From assembly GCF_029223195.1 (NCBI RefSeq), contig NZ_JARHUF010000005.1:124001-188000 (forward strand): a DNA stretch of 64,000 nt, read 5' to 3'. The translations under genes and the position numbers were made by a program. Under the pieces are notes generated by a model, which was not told where the DNA came from, searched no databases, and saw only the letters and a program-made list of their open reading frames with translations. Source of the stretch: Vibrio sp. CAU 1672. GTDB lineage: Bacteria > Pseudomonadota > Gammaproteobacteria > Enterobacterales > Vibrionaceae. Below, piece by piece: positions 19,240 through 27,267 of this stretch; positions within the stretch are counted from its first letter, which is position 1; each line of letters starts with the position of its first letter.

Positions 19240-19559
19240 CTCACGGTTCATTCCAATTAGAAAAACCAGAGGCGCATTATAGCGCCTCTTATACTTGCCA
19301 CTTCCTTTAGCATTGTGACGATTTGTGTTTCGATGTCGGGTGTTTTTCATCCGGTACCGATTTATTCTGGTAGGAAGAGAGCAAAGCTTACTGGAAAAGA
19401 CTGGCAAAAAACGGCGTCGTTTCCGAACCAGTGCCCCCCGAGATGATGAGCCCGGACTACGGCTACAACAAAAAAAGACGTGATAATTTTGTTGTTTATA
19501 TACCCAAGCAACCTCAAGGTGCCCTTGGTGGGACTTCTAACCTCTTGATACTTAGTCTC
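19240..19559. other. Convergent intergenic region
   Basis: Holds the peptidase terminator at its left end. Near 19499-19540 a TATACCCAAGCAACCTC-type stretch with a small CAAGG/CCTTG hairpin resembles short dispersed intergenic elements that I recall from Vibrio genomes; not verified. No gene seen. Confidence 0.4.
19268..19293 (+). terminator. Hairpin after the M42-like peptidase
   Basis: Perfect eight-base stem AGAGGCGC/GCGCCTCT with a six-base loop, 28 bases past the stop, followed by a short TATACTT tail. Confidence 0.65.
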
Positions 19560-20447
19560 TCACGTATTTACCGCCAACCGTCTAAACAGTAAAGGAGCAC
19601 CACGATATAGCAACAATGCCGACAAAATCATCAGGCAACCACTGAGTTTATGCATCGGCATCTGCTCTGAGTACCAAATCACGCTCAGCACGACCGTCCA
19701 TACCGGCTCCAGGATCATGATAATTGCCGCATTGGCTGCCGTACTGTGCTTCTGTCCCGCGGTTTGCATCACATAACGCAAGCTAGTCGCAACCAACATG
19801 CTCAGAGAAAACCACATCCAGGTCGTATCACTTACAGCTTCCGGCCAAGTTTCTGTCAACAGTGAAGCCAATAGCCCCATGCAACCAATCATAAACAGCT
19901 GCAAACAGGTTAACAGCAATGTCGGGATCCGGCGGGCATATTTACCGTTGAAGTTAAAATGCACAGCCAACATCAGCGCTGCCGCAAGAAACCAAACCTG
20001 GCTTGACGATGCCTCCCAATCTACACCGCCCCCGAGCGAGAGCATAAGCAACCCGGCTAGCGCAACCGGCAGCGCCAGCCAGAACAATCGATTGGGTGAC
20101 TGCTTAAACAGCAACCAGGCAATGAGCGGCACAAACAGCATCGAAAGGCTCATGATAAAAGCCCCTTCGCCCAGAGTATCACTAACCGAGATGGCATAAA
20201 TCCATAACAACAGCGCCGAACCCAGTAGTGTTCCAACGCCCATCGCTTTGTAAATATCTGTTGACTCTATCTGGCGGAAATGACGATAGCAAAATGGCAA
20301 TAAACAGGCTGAGGCCAGCACAAATCGCAGGCCAATAAACCCAAATGGCGGTAAACCCTGAATCGCCTCTTTAGAAAAAATCCATCCAGCGGCAGCAAGA
20401 ATTGTTGTGAACACCAATATGATATCGGCGCGTCGTTCCTGAGTCAT
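19560..20447 (-). CDS. EamA/DMT-superfamily transporter
   Basis: A 295-residue inner-membrane protein with ten hydrophobic segments arranged as two EamA repeats (about residues 8-140 and 150-288). The repeated FIGLRFVLASACLLP and later SLRYVMQTAGQKHS plus ILEPVWTVVLS segments are typical of drug/metabolite exporters. Substrate is not predictable. The gene is divergent from the ModF-like gene, and copies of the same 14-base motif lie near both starts. Confidence 0.85.
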   Translation of the reverse strand: MTQERRADIILVFTTILAAAGWIFSKEAIQGLPPFGFIGLRFVLASACLLPFCYRHFRQIESTDIYKAMGVGTLLGSALLLWIYAISVSDTLGEGAFIMSLSMLFVPLIAWLLFKQSPNRLFWLALPVALAGLLMLSLGGGVDWEASSSQVWFLAAALMLAVHFNFNGKYARRIPTLLLTCLQLFMIGCMGLLASLLTETWPEAVSDTTWMWFSLSMLVATSLRYVMQTAGQKHSTAANAAIIMILEPVWTVVLSVIWYSEQMPMHKLSGCLMILSALLLYRGAPLLFRRLAVNT

Positions 20448-20458
20448 GAAACCCCTGA

Positions 20459-20647
20459 GAATAACTTGGTATGATAATTAGCCACAACGTAACTGAATCA
20501 CCAGCCAGTGACAAGCAAAAGCCAAAAAACCGATCACTACGCCCGGTTAAAGCGCCGCTTTCAGCCAGATCACCGCACGTGATTTTGCTGAGGCATAAGC
20601 CACACTCGGAGATCAGAGAATTCCCAAGCTCGTGAATAACTTGGTAT
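20459..20647. repeat. Two copies of a 14-bp motif in a divergent promoter region
   Basis: GAATAACTTGGTAT occurs at 20459-20472 and 20634-20647. The left copy is 12 bases upstream of the DMT gene start, the right copy about 44 bases upstream of the modF-like start; the right one continues into TTGGTATAACCA, an interrupted palindrome. They could be binding sites for one regulator or remnants of a dispersed element. Confidence 0.7.
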
Positions 20648-20690
20648 AACCATCCTATTAAGACAAAAAAACAGCAAAAGGAAGTGCAAC

Positions 20691-22145
20691 GTGCCAATCA
20701 CATTTAACCAGCTTGAAGCCCAGGGCAAGGCAACCAGATTAGAGATCAACCAATGGACGCTTGAAACAGGCCAGTCCTGGGGAATATTCAGCGCCGCCGG
20801 TGATATCGGCGCTCTGCTGGGCGACCTGCTTTGCGCAGAAATCACGCCTGAACAGGGCAGCATCGAGATTACTGGCCAAAGCGTGGCACAAGTGTCCCTC
20901 ACCGAACAACAGCGCCTGCTGGATGTCGAACTGGCGAAAGACGACACAGACTTTCTCGATCGCATCGATCATGGCACCAGCGTATACACCCTGGTGTTTG
21001 AGTGCTGTCACAACGCCCGACTGACCGAACAACTGCTTGACGATCTGGATCTCACCCAACTGAAAAGCAGTGGCTTTCGCATGCTGTCTACCGGGGAAAC
21101 CCGGCGTGTGATGTTAGCCCGGGCACTGGCACAGCAGCCGGATTTGCTGGTACTCGACAATCCCTTTTCAGGTTTAGACATTCAGCATCGACAATCTCTG
21201 GCGGATTTTCTTGAACGCCTCGCCACGACTACACCGATGCTGATCACCTTTTCACGTGAGGAGGACATGCCAGAGTGGATTGAACACATCGCCTTGTTTG
21301 ACCACGGCCGCCTCGACGCCACGATGAACCAGACGCAGTGGCAGCAACACCCAGTTATCGCGCAGATTAAGGCCCAGTCTCAACAGCAAAGCCAACAAAT
21401 GATCGCCCTTATCCGTCGCCATCAGCACTCATCATCCCTGAATAACCCAATTTTTGAACTGAGTAACGGTGAGGTTGCATATCTGGAGAAAACCATCTTT
21501 TCAGGCTTAAACTGGCGAATTGAGAAGGACCAACACTGGCAGGTAAAAGGCCCCAATGGCTGCGGAAAAAGTACTTTGCTCGGGCTGATTTTTGGTGATC
21601 ATCCTCAGTGTTACAGCAACGATATCAAAATATTTGGCCGCCAGCGTGGCTCAGGTGAGAGCATTTGGGAAATCAAACAGAATATTGGTATGGTCTCTTC
21701 CGCGATCCATCTTCAGTACCGGGTCAACTGCCGTGCACTTGAGGTGATCCTGTCTGGGTTTTATGACTCGATAGGCCTGTATCAACAACCTTCGCGCAAG
21801 GAAATTGACCTGGCGCGCGAATGGCTGGAGATTCTGCACATGAGTCAATACGCGAATACCCCTTTCAAGCAACTTGAGTATGGCCAGCAACGCCTGCTGC
21901 TCATCGCGCGGGCGATCGTCAAACAGCCTGCCTTGCTTATTTTGGATGAGCCGTATCAGGGACTGGATTATCTGGGCCGAAGGCTGGTAAAAAACACCCT
22001 GGAACTGATCGCGCGGGAAAATTTAAGCCAGTTACTGTATGTCTCCCATTATCAGGAAGACAGCCTGGACAGCATCCACCACTACCTCCAGTTCGTTTAT
22101 GATGAAGCGGCCCAATGTTACCGTGGCGTGATCGACGAGTTCTGA
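20691..22145 (+). CDS. modF: ModF-like tandem ABC ATPase (photorepair protein PhrA-like)
   Basis: A 484-residue soluble protein of two ABC ATPase domains without membrane segments, like E. coli ModF (490). GTG start preceded by AAGGAAG. The second domain has Walker A GPNGCGKST (residues 287-295) and Walker B LLILDEPYQGLD; its signature is the divergent LEYGQ. The first domain keeps the signature-like LSTGETRRVMLARAL and LLVLDNPFSGLD, but its P-loop position reads GIFSAAGDIGA, with no lysine or GKS/T, so it probably cannot bind ATP normally. ModF's biochemical role is not well defined. No molybdate transport genes lie nearby. Confidence 0.85.
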   Translation: MPITFNQLEAQGKATRLEINQWTLETGQSWGIFSAAGDIGALLGDLLCAEITPEQGSIEITGQSVAQVSLTEQQRLLDVELAKDDTDFLDRIDHGTSVYTLVFECCHNARLTEQLLDDLDLTQLKSSGFRMLSTGETRRVMLARALAQQPDLLVLDNPFSGLDIQHRQSLADFLERLATTTPMLITFSREEDMPEWIEHIALFDHGRLDATMNQTQWQQHPVIAQIKAQSQQQSQQMIALIRRHQHSSSLNNPIFELSNGEVAYLEKTIFSGLNWRIEKDQHWQVKGPNGCGKSTLLGLIFGDHPQCYSNDIKIFGRQRGSGESIWEIKQNIGMVSSAIHLQYRVNCRALEVILSGFYDSIGLYQQPSRKEIDLAREWLEILHMSQYANTPFKQLEYGQQRLLLIARAIVKQPALLILDEPYQGLDYLGRRLVKNTLELIARENLSQLLYVSHYQEDSLDSIHHYLQFVYDEAAQCYRGVIDEF

Positions 22146-22200
22146 ACACATGCTGTAGCCACGCCAAATTTAGATTAACTTAGCCAGTTTGTAGTACCCA

Positions 22201-22236
22201 GTGACAGTGACGCTCACGCTCAGAGTTCACTGTCAC
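22201..22236. repeat. Ten-bp perfect inverted repeat between modF and the IclR gene
   Basis: GTGACAGTGA and TCACTGTCAC flank a 16-base spacer. It could be the modF terminator stem, though no T-run follows, or an operator for the IclR-type regulator 127 bases downstream. Confidence 0.8.
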
Positions 22237-22362
22237 GCCCCTCCGATTTATTATCTCAGCAAATTCTCAATATATAAGAATATGCATTGGCAATATCCTT
22301 ATGTTTCTCGTCAAATAAGAATTATAGTTGTTGCATAACAAAGACTAGGTTACAACATCCAC

Positions 22363-23097
22363 ATGACGACAAATAAAAGCAATCCGAACCCAATAAACGA
22401 GAAGGCCCTGCAACTACTGATGCAGGTGGCCGTCAGCCCATTTCCGGTAACGGCCAAACAGCTGAGTGAACAGTTGGATATACCGTTAAGTAGCCTTTAC
22501 CGCCACTTAAAACTGCTTCGGGAATGGGGCCTGATTGAAGAAAGCATTTATGACAAAGCGTATGTGATCGGGCCTGCTGCACTAATGCTGATGCGCAGCT
22601 ACGATACCGCGCAGCATGGCCTGGATATGGTCGAGAACATTCTTGCCCGCTTAGTCCAGCAGACCGGTGAAATGGCGGCTTATATGGTGCCGTCCGGCTA
22701 CCGGGCGCTGTGTGTCAGACAGAAAGAAAGTATGCAGGCGCTCCGATGCAGCTACGTCCAGGGTCAAAGTCAACCACTGCTTCGGGGGGCCTCATCCAAA
22801 GTGATGCTGGCATTTATGCCTCAGGCGCGTTGCGAAAAGATATTGCGCCACTTTGGTGAAGGACATCTTCTCAGCGATTGGCAAAGTGAGCTTGATGTCA
22901 TCAGGAAAAATGGATACGCCATCAGTACATCAGAAATAGATCCTGGTGTATCTGGTATCAGCGCCCCGGTGATGAAAGGCACCAAACTGGTCGGCGCACT
23001 CTCGGTGATGGCCCCGGCGCACCGGGTAGAAAAAGATAAACAGCGTATCGTATTACATGTATTACAGGCAGCGCGTGCCCTGCCACCAGAGAGGTAA
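22363..23097 (+). CDS. IclR-family transcriptional regulator
   Basis: A 244-residue protein with an N-terminal winged helix (about residues 14-75; SEQLDIPLSSLYRHLKLLREWGL is the recognition region) and a C-terminal effector domain (about 85-244) with the conserved GASSKVMLAFM and DPGVSGISAPV segments. IclR proteins sense small metabolites and repress or activate neighbouring catabolic genes. It lies eight bases upstream of the arginase-fold gene, in the same direction, so that gene is its most likely partner or target. Effector unknown. Confidence 0.9.
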   Translation: MTTNKSNPNPINEKALQLLMQVAVSPFPVTAKQLSEQLDIPLSSLYRHLKLLREWGLIEESIYDKAYVIGPAALMLMRSYDTAQHGLDMVENILARLVQQTGEMAAYMVPSGYRALCVRQKESMQALRCSYVQGQSQPLLRGASSKVMLAFMPQARCEKILRHFGEGHLLSDWQSELDVIRKNGYAISTSEIDPGVSGISAPVMKGTKLVGALSVMAPAHRVEKDKQRIVLHVLQAARALPPER

Positions 23098-23104
23098 GAA
23101 CCGT

Positions 23105-23944
23105 ATGTTCAGCTTTTTCAAACGCTACCGATGCCATCCGGCCAAAAACAGTAGCCAACCTCGCTCTTTTACCTTTATGACCGTGAGTGAATACTGTCCG
23201 CCCATGACGCAGGCAAGTTTTGAATCTGCTGACTTCAGTTTGTCCTGTGCAGGCGACTGGCTAAACCAACGCCAAGGCAAGGCCGGAGCAACTCACTCTG
23301 ATCATTTCAGCGGCACCGCTGTGCAAGTGACACCATTCCAGCGTGCGTTATCTGATTCACGTAACCAACATGCCATTCCGGTGGTGATTTCGAACTGCAC
23401 CGAAACGATGCTGTCGATATTACCGGCCATCGCGGATACTGATGCTGAGGTCGGTATCATCCATATCGGACATCAGCTGCATTTAGATCAAACCCTTGAA
23501 CCAAAGCTGGGTTCGGCGTTTCACTTTGCCTTGTGCCGCTACCCTAATGTACGCCTGTTTTTTGCCGGGGTGTGTATTGAAGAGAGTACGCTCGCCAGCC
23601 TGGACTATGCCGAAGACCAGGGATGCGACTGGATAACCGAACACGAGTACACTTTCCGTAACCGTCATTCTGTTAAGCAGCAGATCTCCCATTATCTGAG
23701 CCATTGTGATCAAGCGGTAATTAGCATTGATCTGCGGGCCCTTTTTACCAAAAGCGGTTTGGAAGAGAACCATGCACTCGACATTCGCATGGTACTGAGA
23801 ACACTGCGTAATTGCCTGATGAGCGGCAAAGTCACAGCGATCAACCTCGTGGGGGACAAAGAGTACCTGATTTACTCCAAGCACACTAAATCCATTTTGG
23901 AAGAAATCCATCTTCAGGCCGAGCAGGTCACCCACGCCGCCTAA
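23105..23944 (+). CDS. Arginase/formimidoylglutamase-fold protein with degenerate metal site
   Basis: A 279-residue protein whose layout follows the ureohydrolase fold: TPFQRALSDSRN, a beta strand VVISNCTETM where active enzymes have GGDHS, EVGIIHIGHQLHLD where they have the DAHxD motif, and AVISIDLRAL where they have SxDxDxxDP. Thus at most a few of the six Mn ligands remain. The family normally hydrolyses guanidino compounds (arginine, agmatine, formimidoylglutamate). This one may use a different centre, or be a non-catalytic partner or sensor. Start at 23105 was chosen over an upstream in-frame ATG inside the IclR gene because AGAGG precedes it. A terminator follows closely. Confidence 0.7.
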   Translation: MFSFFKRYRCHPAKNSSQPRSFTFMTVSEYCPPMTQASFESADFSLSCAGDWLNQRQGKAGATHSDHFSGTAVQVTPFQRALSDSRNQHAIPVVISNCTETMLSILPAIADTDAEVGIIHIGHQLHLDQTLEPKLGSAFHFALCRYPNVRLFFAGVCIEESTLASLDYAEDQGCDWITEHEYTFRNRHSVKQQISHYLSHCDQAVISIDLRALFTKSGLEENHALDIRMVLRTLRNCLMSGKVTAINLVGDKEYLIYSKHTKSILEEIHLQAEQVTHAA

Positions 23945-23958
23945 CCTCGCCTGGTGTT

Positions 23959-23988
23959 AAAACGCCGTCTGTCAGCCACGGCGTTTTT
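23959..23988 (+). terminator. Intrinsic terminator after the arginase-fold gene
   Basis: Ten-base stem AAAACGCCGT/ACGGCGTTTT with a nine-base loop, ending in five Ts, 15 bases beyond the stop. Confidence 0.88.
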
Positions 23989-24230
23989 CCTTAAATCACG
24001 CCTGTTCATTCATTTTGACACCAAATTACATAGTAATATCGACACATATCACCTGCCTACCTTGAATAGCAACCCACTATCCGGTCTAATAGGCCCGTCA
24101 CCGGTTATTTCTTACTGTTATAAAAGAAAAACCGGTAGCAGTACGGCCATAAAATACAAGCAAACTCGCCGCACTATTGATTTTTTACTTCGCTGACTGC
24201 CATTGAGTTCCATCTGTTTTAGGACACTTA

Positions 24231-27230
24231 ATGATGCGCAGAAAACACCTATTTTGGATGTTAGCTTTTTTACCGCTGATGTCTGCGGCAACCACTTATG
24301 ATGTTGCTGATCTTCCCTCACTCAACCAGATATGCAGCAACGCCAGTTTTGTGGTTCAGGACAACGGGAAAACATACTCATGCCCTACCGAAATAATACT
24401 GCCTGCAGGTGATACGATCATTTCCAGCCTGGCGGAGCCAAACGTGATCTTGCAAGCACATGCCGGGATCACGCTGCAGGGAAACAATCGTGTTGGTTCA
24501 GCAACTAAGCGTATTTCACTTAACTCTCTGGCTATCAGGTTATCCATCGAGAACAGCACCGCTAAAGCGCGTGAATATCAGGATCACCATTCGGTCATCT
24601 ATGGCGATCTGACTTCTTCCTATCCGATGTCGCTCAGCAATGTCCTTATAAACGGCGACATCAATCTGCTTGGTGCGACACTCACCACCAACGGTCAGTA
24701 CAACAGCATCACCGGTAACATCACCACTCTTGGTAAAACCACACTCAACAACACCAATGTCTGCGGTAATATCAGCGCCGAAGGTGGCCGGTTTGAAATC
24801 AAAACCCAAAACCCCTTAACTGCTCACTTTGTCGTTGGTGATATTACTTCACTGCATTCTTTGGATATTCAGGATATTTCGGTGTTCGGTACTGCCACCT
24901 CTCAGGGCCAAACCGGGCGTCTCTCCGGAGAGTTTTACGCGCCAGAGATGGCTGTCAACACTTTTTATCCGCTGAAGATGCAATCAGAGTCCGTTGTCTG
25001 TGGTGATATCAAGACGCATGGCAACAAACCCGACAACATCAGTTTTTACTGCGGCTTAGACCAGAGCAGTTGTGATTATGCCAGCCAGCACTGCCCGGTG
25101 GCCAGTAGCGAAACACCAGTCTGCACCATGACGCCTCCGGGCAAAGAAGATGACCTTGCCCTGGTCTTGTCACCCGAAGACGACATGACCTTAATGTGCG
25201 GCGATAAACACCCGACGTTTAGCGCCACTACAACCAACCAGGGCAATCCGGTAAGCACTACAGTCAATGCAACCCTGTCACATCCATCACTATTCGAAAT
25301 AGACATGCTAAGCGGCAAACAGCAAATCAGCCCGCTGCGTTTTATCTCTGGTGAAAACGGCGAATTAATACTCAGTATTCGGCCCCTAGACATCACCGCA
25401 ATTTCATTAGAACAGCGTTACACCCTGACCTTGACCCTGGCGCGCGACAGCAGCAAAACCCAGACCGTCGAGTTCATGTTCACGCCCTATCAGTTTGAAG
25501 CCTATTCACCAAACTCAGGCGAAGCGATCAATGACATTGCGGTCATTGCCGGAAAAAGTGAACCCGTCCACGTCCGGCTGCTAGCCTGTGCTGACGAGCA
25601 CCAGCCTGTCGTCGCCACCAGTTATTCAGGCCAACCCGATACTAACCACACCCTGTTGCAACCCCAGGATGGTCACGGCGGCGGGTTCTCCTATCTACCG
25701 AAATTCCGCAGTGGGGTTTCTCAAACGCCCCTGCTGACCCATGAAAGTGGCCGTTTTCAGGTTAAACTCTCCGACAGCTTTGACTGCAGCTCTTTCCTAG
25801 CATGCCCTGACTCTGGTGTCGCGCAAGTCTTCGGCTATTTCGGTGTCAGATCTCGGCCATGGACTCTGGCGATCTGTGAACACGAGACGCCGCTCAATAA
25901 TGGTAGCTCGGAAAGTGGCGGTGGTTTTATTGCCGCTGGCGAGCTGTTCTCAGTGGCAGTTAAACCGATCGTCTGGCAATCAGAGGGAAACATAACCGGG
26001 CCAGTTGATATCCAGGCTTCTCACTGCCAGGCAAAGGTCACACGCAACTTCATGTTGAGTGATGCCCCGGCGGCCAGTGTTCACCTGACCAGCCGCCAGC
26101 ATACCCCAAGCCAGAATGCAGCCATGCAAACCAAACTGTTGCAAAGCCATTTGTCTTTGCAACAAGTGAATACGGCCAGCCAGGGCAATGACTATCTTTT
26201 CGAACAGTTGTACTGGCGGGAAGTGGGCAGTCTAACACTGGAAGCTCAACTGGCCGGCCCTTATCTGGGCATGCCGGTCAATCAGGGCGAACGGGCCGTC
26301 GGCCGCTTTTACCCCAAATACTTCGAGGTGCGGGATCAAGAATGGCTCTACCCCTCCGGGCAGAACTTTGCTTACATGAATCAGCCATTTGAGCAGGTCA
26401 GTTATGAGGTGGCGGCGCTGAACGCCAATCAAGAGGATCTTGAAAACTATGCGTATTTTTCACCAAGCCTACACCAGCATTTTGACCTGGGAGAACTGGG
26501 TGACTACATGGATCGCTTTATTCCACCAACGGCGCAGCTGCAAGAGTGGAAACACGTTGATAAAGCTAGTATCGGCTCGTTTGTGATCAAAAACAGTACC
26601 GGCACAACAACCTGTGCCAACAGTGCCTGCTGGATAAAAGACGCTACCAGCGCAAACTACCCCGATGGCCCGTTTAACACTCCGGGGCCGTCACAGCCAA
26701 GCCAGATCGGCCTGATTTTTACCACTCCGGTTGATCCCGTCGCGTTCTTTGATGACAGCCAGCTGCTGGCTGAGCAGCCGGACATACGCTTTGGCCGCCT
26801 GCGGTTCTCAGATGTCGGCGGTGCGCAAGGCAAGCAAGTCCGCGTACCACTCAGCGTTGAAATCTGGCAGAACAACCGCTTCCGCACCAATGTTGATGAC
26901 AACACCACTACCGCCGATGGCAGTTACTACATCCAGACGCCAATCTGGTCTGCCGCTTCAGCCAATAATGCTTACCTGAGTGGTCAAGCATCCCTGACAG
27001 CCGGTCACAGCCAAGAAATTACCGCGAAACAGATTGATGCCGCCAGAGAACAAATCCGCTTCTGGTTAGATTTGGGCCAAACGGCCAACAACCTGCCCTG
27101 GCTGAAATACAACTGGGATACCAGCACTGCGGAGGAAGACAATCCGCCTGCCGTGGTGACATTCGGCATTCATCGCGGTAACGATCGGATTATCTATCGT
27201 GGCGAGCCAAACTTAGTCGGAATGAACTGA
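24231..27230 (+). CDS. Large secreted MshQ-like protein with C-terminal DUF6701-type domain
   Basis: A 999-residue protein with an N-terminal signal peptide (about residues 1-19, cleavage after LMSA) and no further membrane anchor. The N-terminal 300 residues are rich in T, N, S and I with spaced ITLQGNN, INGDINLLG, ITGNITTLG patterns suggesting a beta-helical or adhesin-like region, then a cysteine-bearing link. The C-terminal half carries YWREVGSLTLEAQL, GRFYPKYFEV and FGRLRFSDVGGAQGKQVRVP, the pattern of the DUF6701 domain found in MSHA biogenesis protein MshQ. MshQ is usually encoded with MSHA pilus genes; none are adjacent, so this is an orphan relative. AGGA precedes the first of two consecutive ATGs. 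Confidence 0.75.
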   Translation: MMRRKHLFWMLAFLPLMSAATTYDVADLPSLNQICSNASFVVQDNGKTYSCPTEIILPAGDTIISSLAEPNVILQAHAGITLQGNNRVGSATKRISLNSLAIRLSIENSTAKAREYQDHHSVIYGDLTSSYPMSLSNVLINGDINLLGATLTTNGQYNSITGNITTLGKTTLNNTNVCGNISAEGGRFEIKTQNPLTAHFVVGDITSLHSLDIQDISVFGTATSQGQTGRLSGEFYAPEMAVNTFYPLKMQSESVVCGDIKTHGNKPDNISFYCGLDQSSCDYASQHCPVASSETPVCTMTPPGKEDDLALVLSPEDDMTLMCGDKHPTFSATTTNQGNPVSTTVNATLSHPSLFEIDMLSGKQQISPLRFISGENGELILSIRPLDITAISLEQRYTLTLTLARDSSKTQTVEFMFTPYQFEAYSPNSGEAINDIAVIAGKSEPVHVRLLACADEHQPVVATSYSGQPDTNHTLLQPQDGHGGGFSYLPKFRSGVSQTPLLTHESGRFQVKLSDSFDCSSFLACPDSGVAQVFGYFGVRSRPWTLAICEHETPLNNGSSESGGGFIAAGELFSVAVKPIVWQSEGNITGPVDIQASHCQAKVTRNFMLSDAPAASVHLTSRQHTPSQNAAMQTKLLQSHLSLQQVNTASQGNDYLFEQLYWREVGSLTLEAQLAGPYLGMPVNQGERAVGRFYPKYFEVRDQEWLYPSGQNFAYMNQPFEQVSYEVAALNANQEDLENYAYFSPSLHQHFDLGELGDYMDRFIPPTAQLQEWKHVDKASIGSFVIKNSTGTTTCANSACWIKDATSANYPDGPFNTPGPSQPSQIGLIFTTPVDPVAFFDDSQLLAEQPDIRFGRLRFSDVGGAQGKQVRVPLSVEIWQNNRFRTNVDDNTTTADGSYYIQTPIWSAASANNAYLSGQASLTAGHSQEITAKQIDAAREQIRFWLDLGQTANNLPWLKYNWDTSTAEEDNPPAVVTFGIHRGNDRIIYRGEPNLVGMN

Positions 27231-27231
27231 T

Positions 27232-27262
27232 AAAAAAAACCACCACGTGATGTGGTGGTTTT
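27232..27262. terminator. Bidirectional terminator between convergent genes
   Basis: Stem AAACCACCAC/GTGGTGGTTT with A-run on one side and T-run on the other, so it can serve both the MshQ-like gene (+) and the helicase gene (-). Confidence 0.9.
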
Positions 27263-27267
27263 GCAAT

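Noticed and set aside
23954..24196. 80-codon plus-strand frame between the arginase-fold and MshQ-like genes
   Set aside because: It begins across a clear terminator hairpin, lacks a ribosome site and has no coherent protein features.
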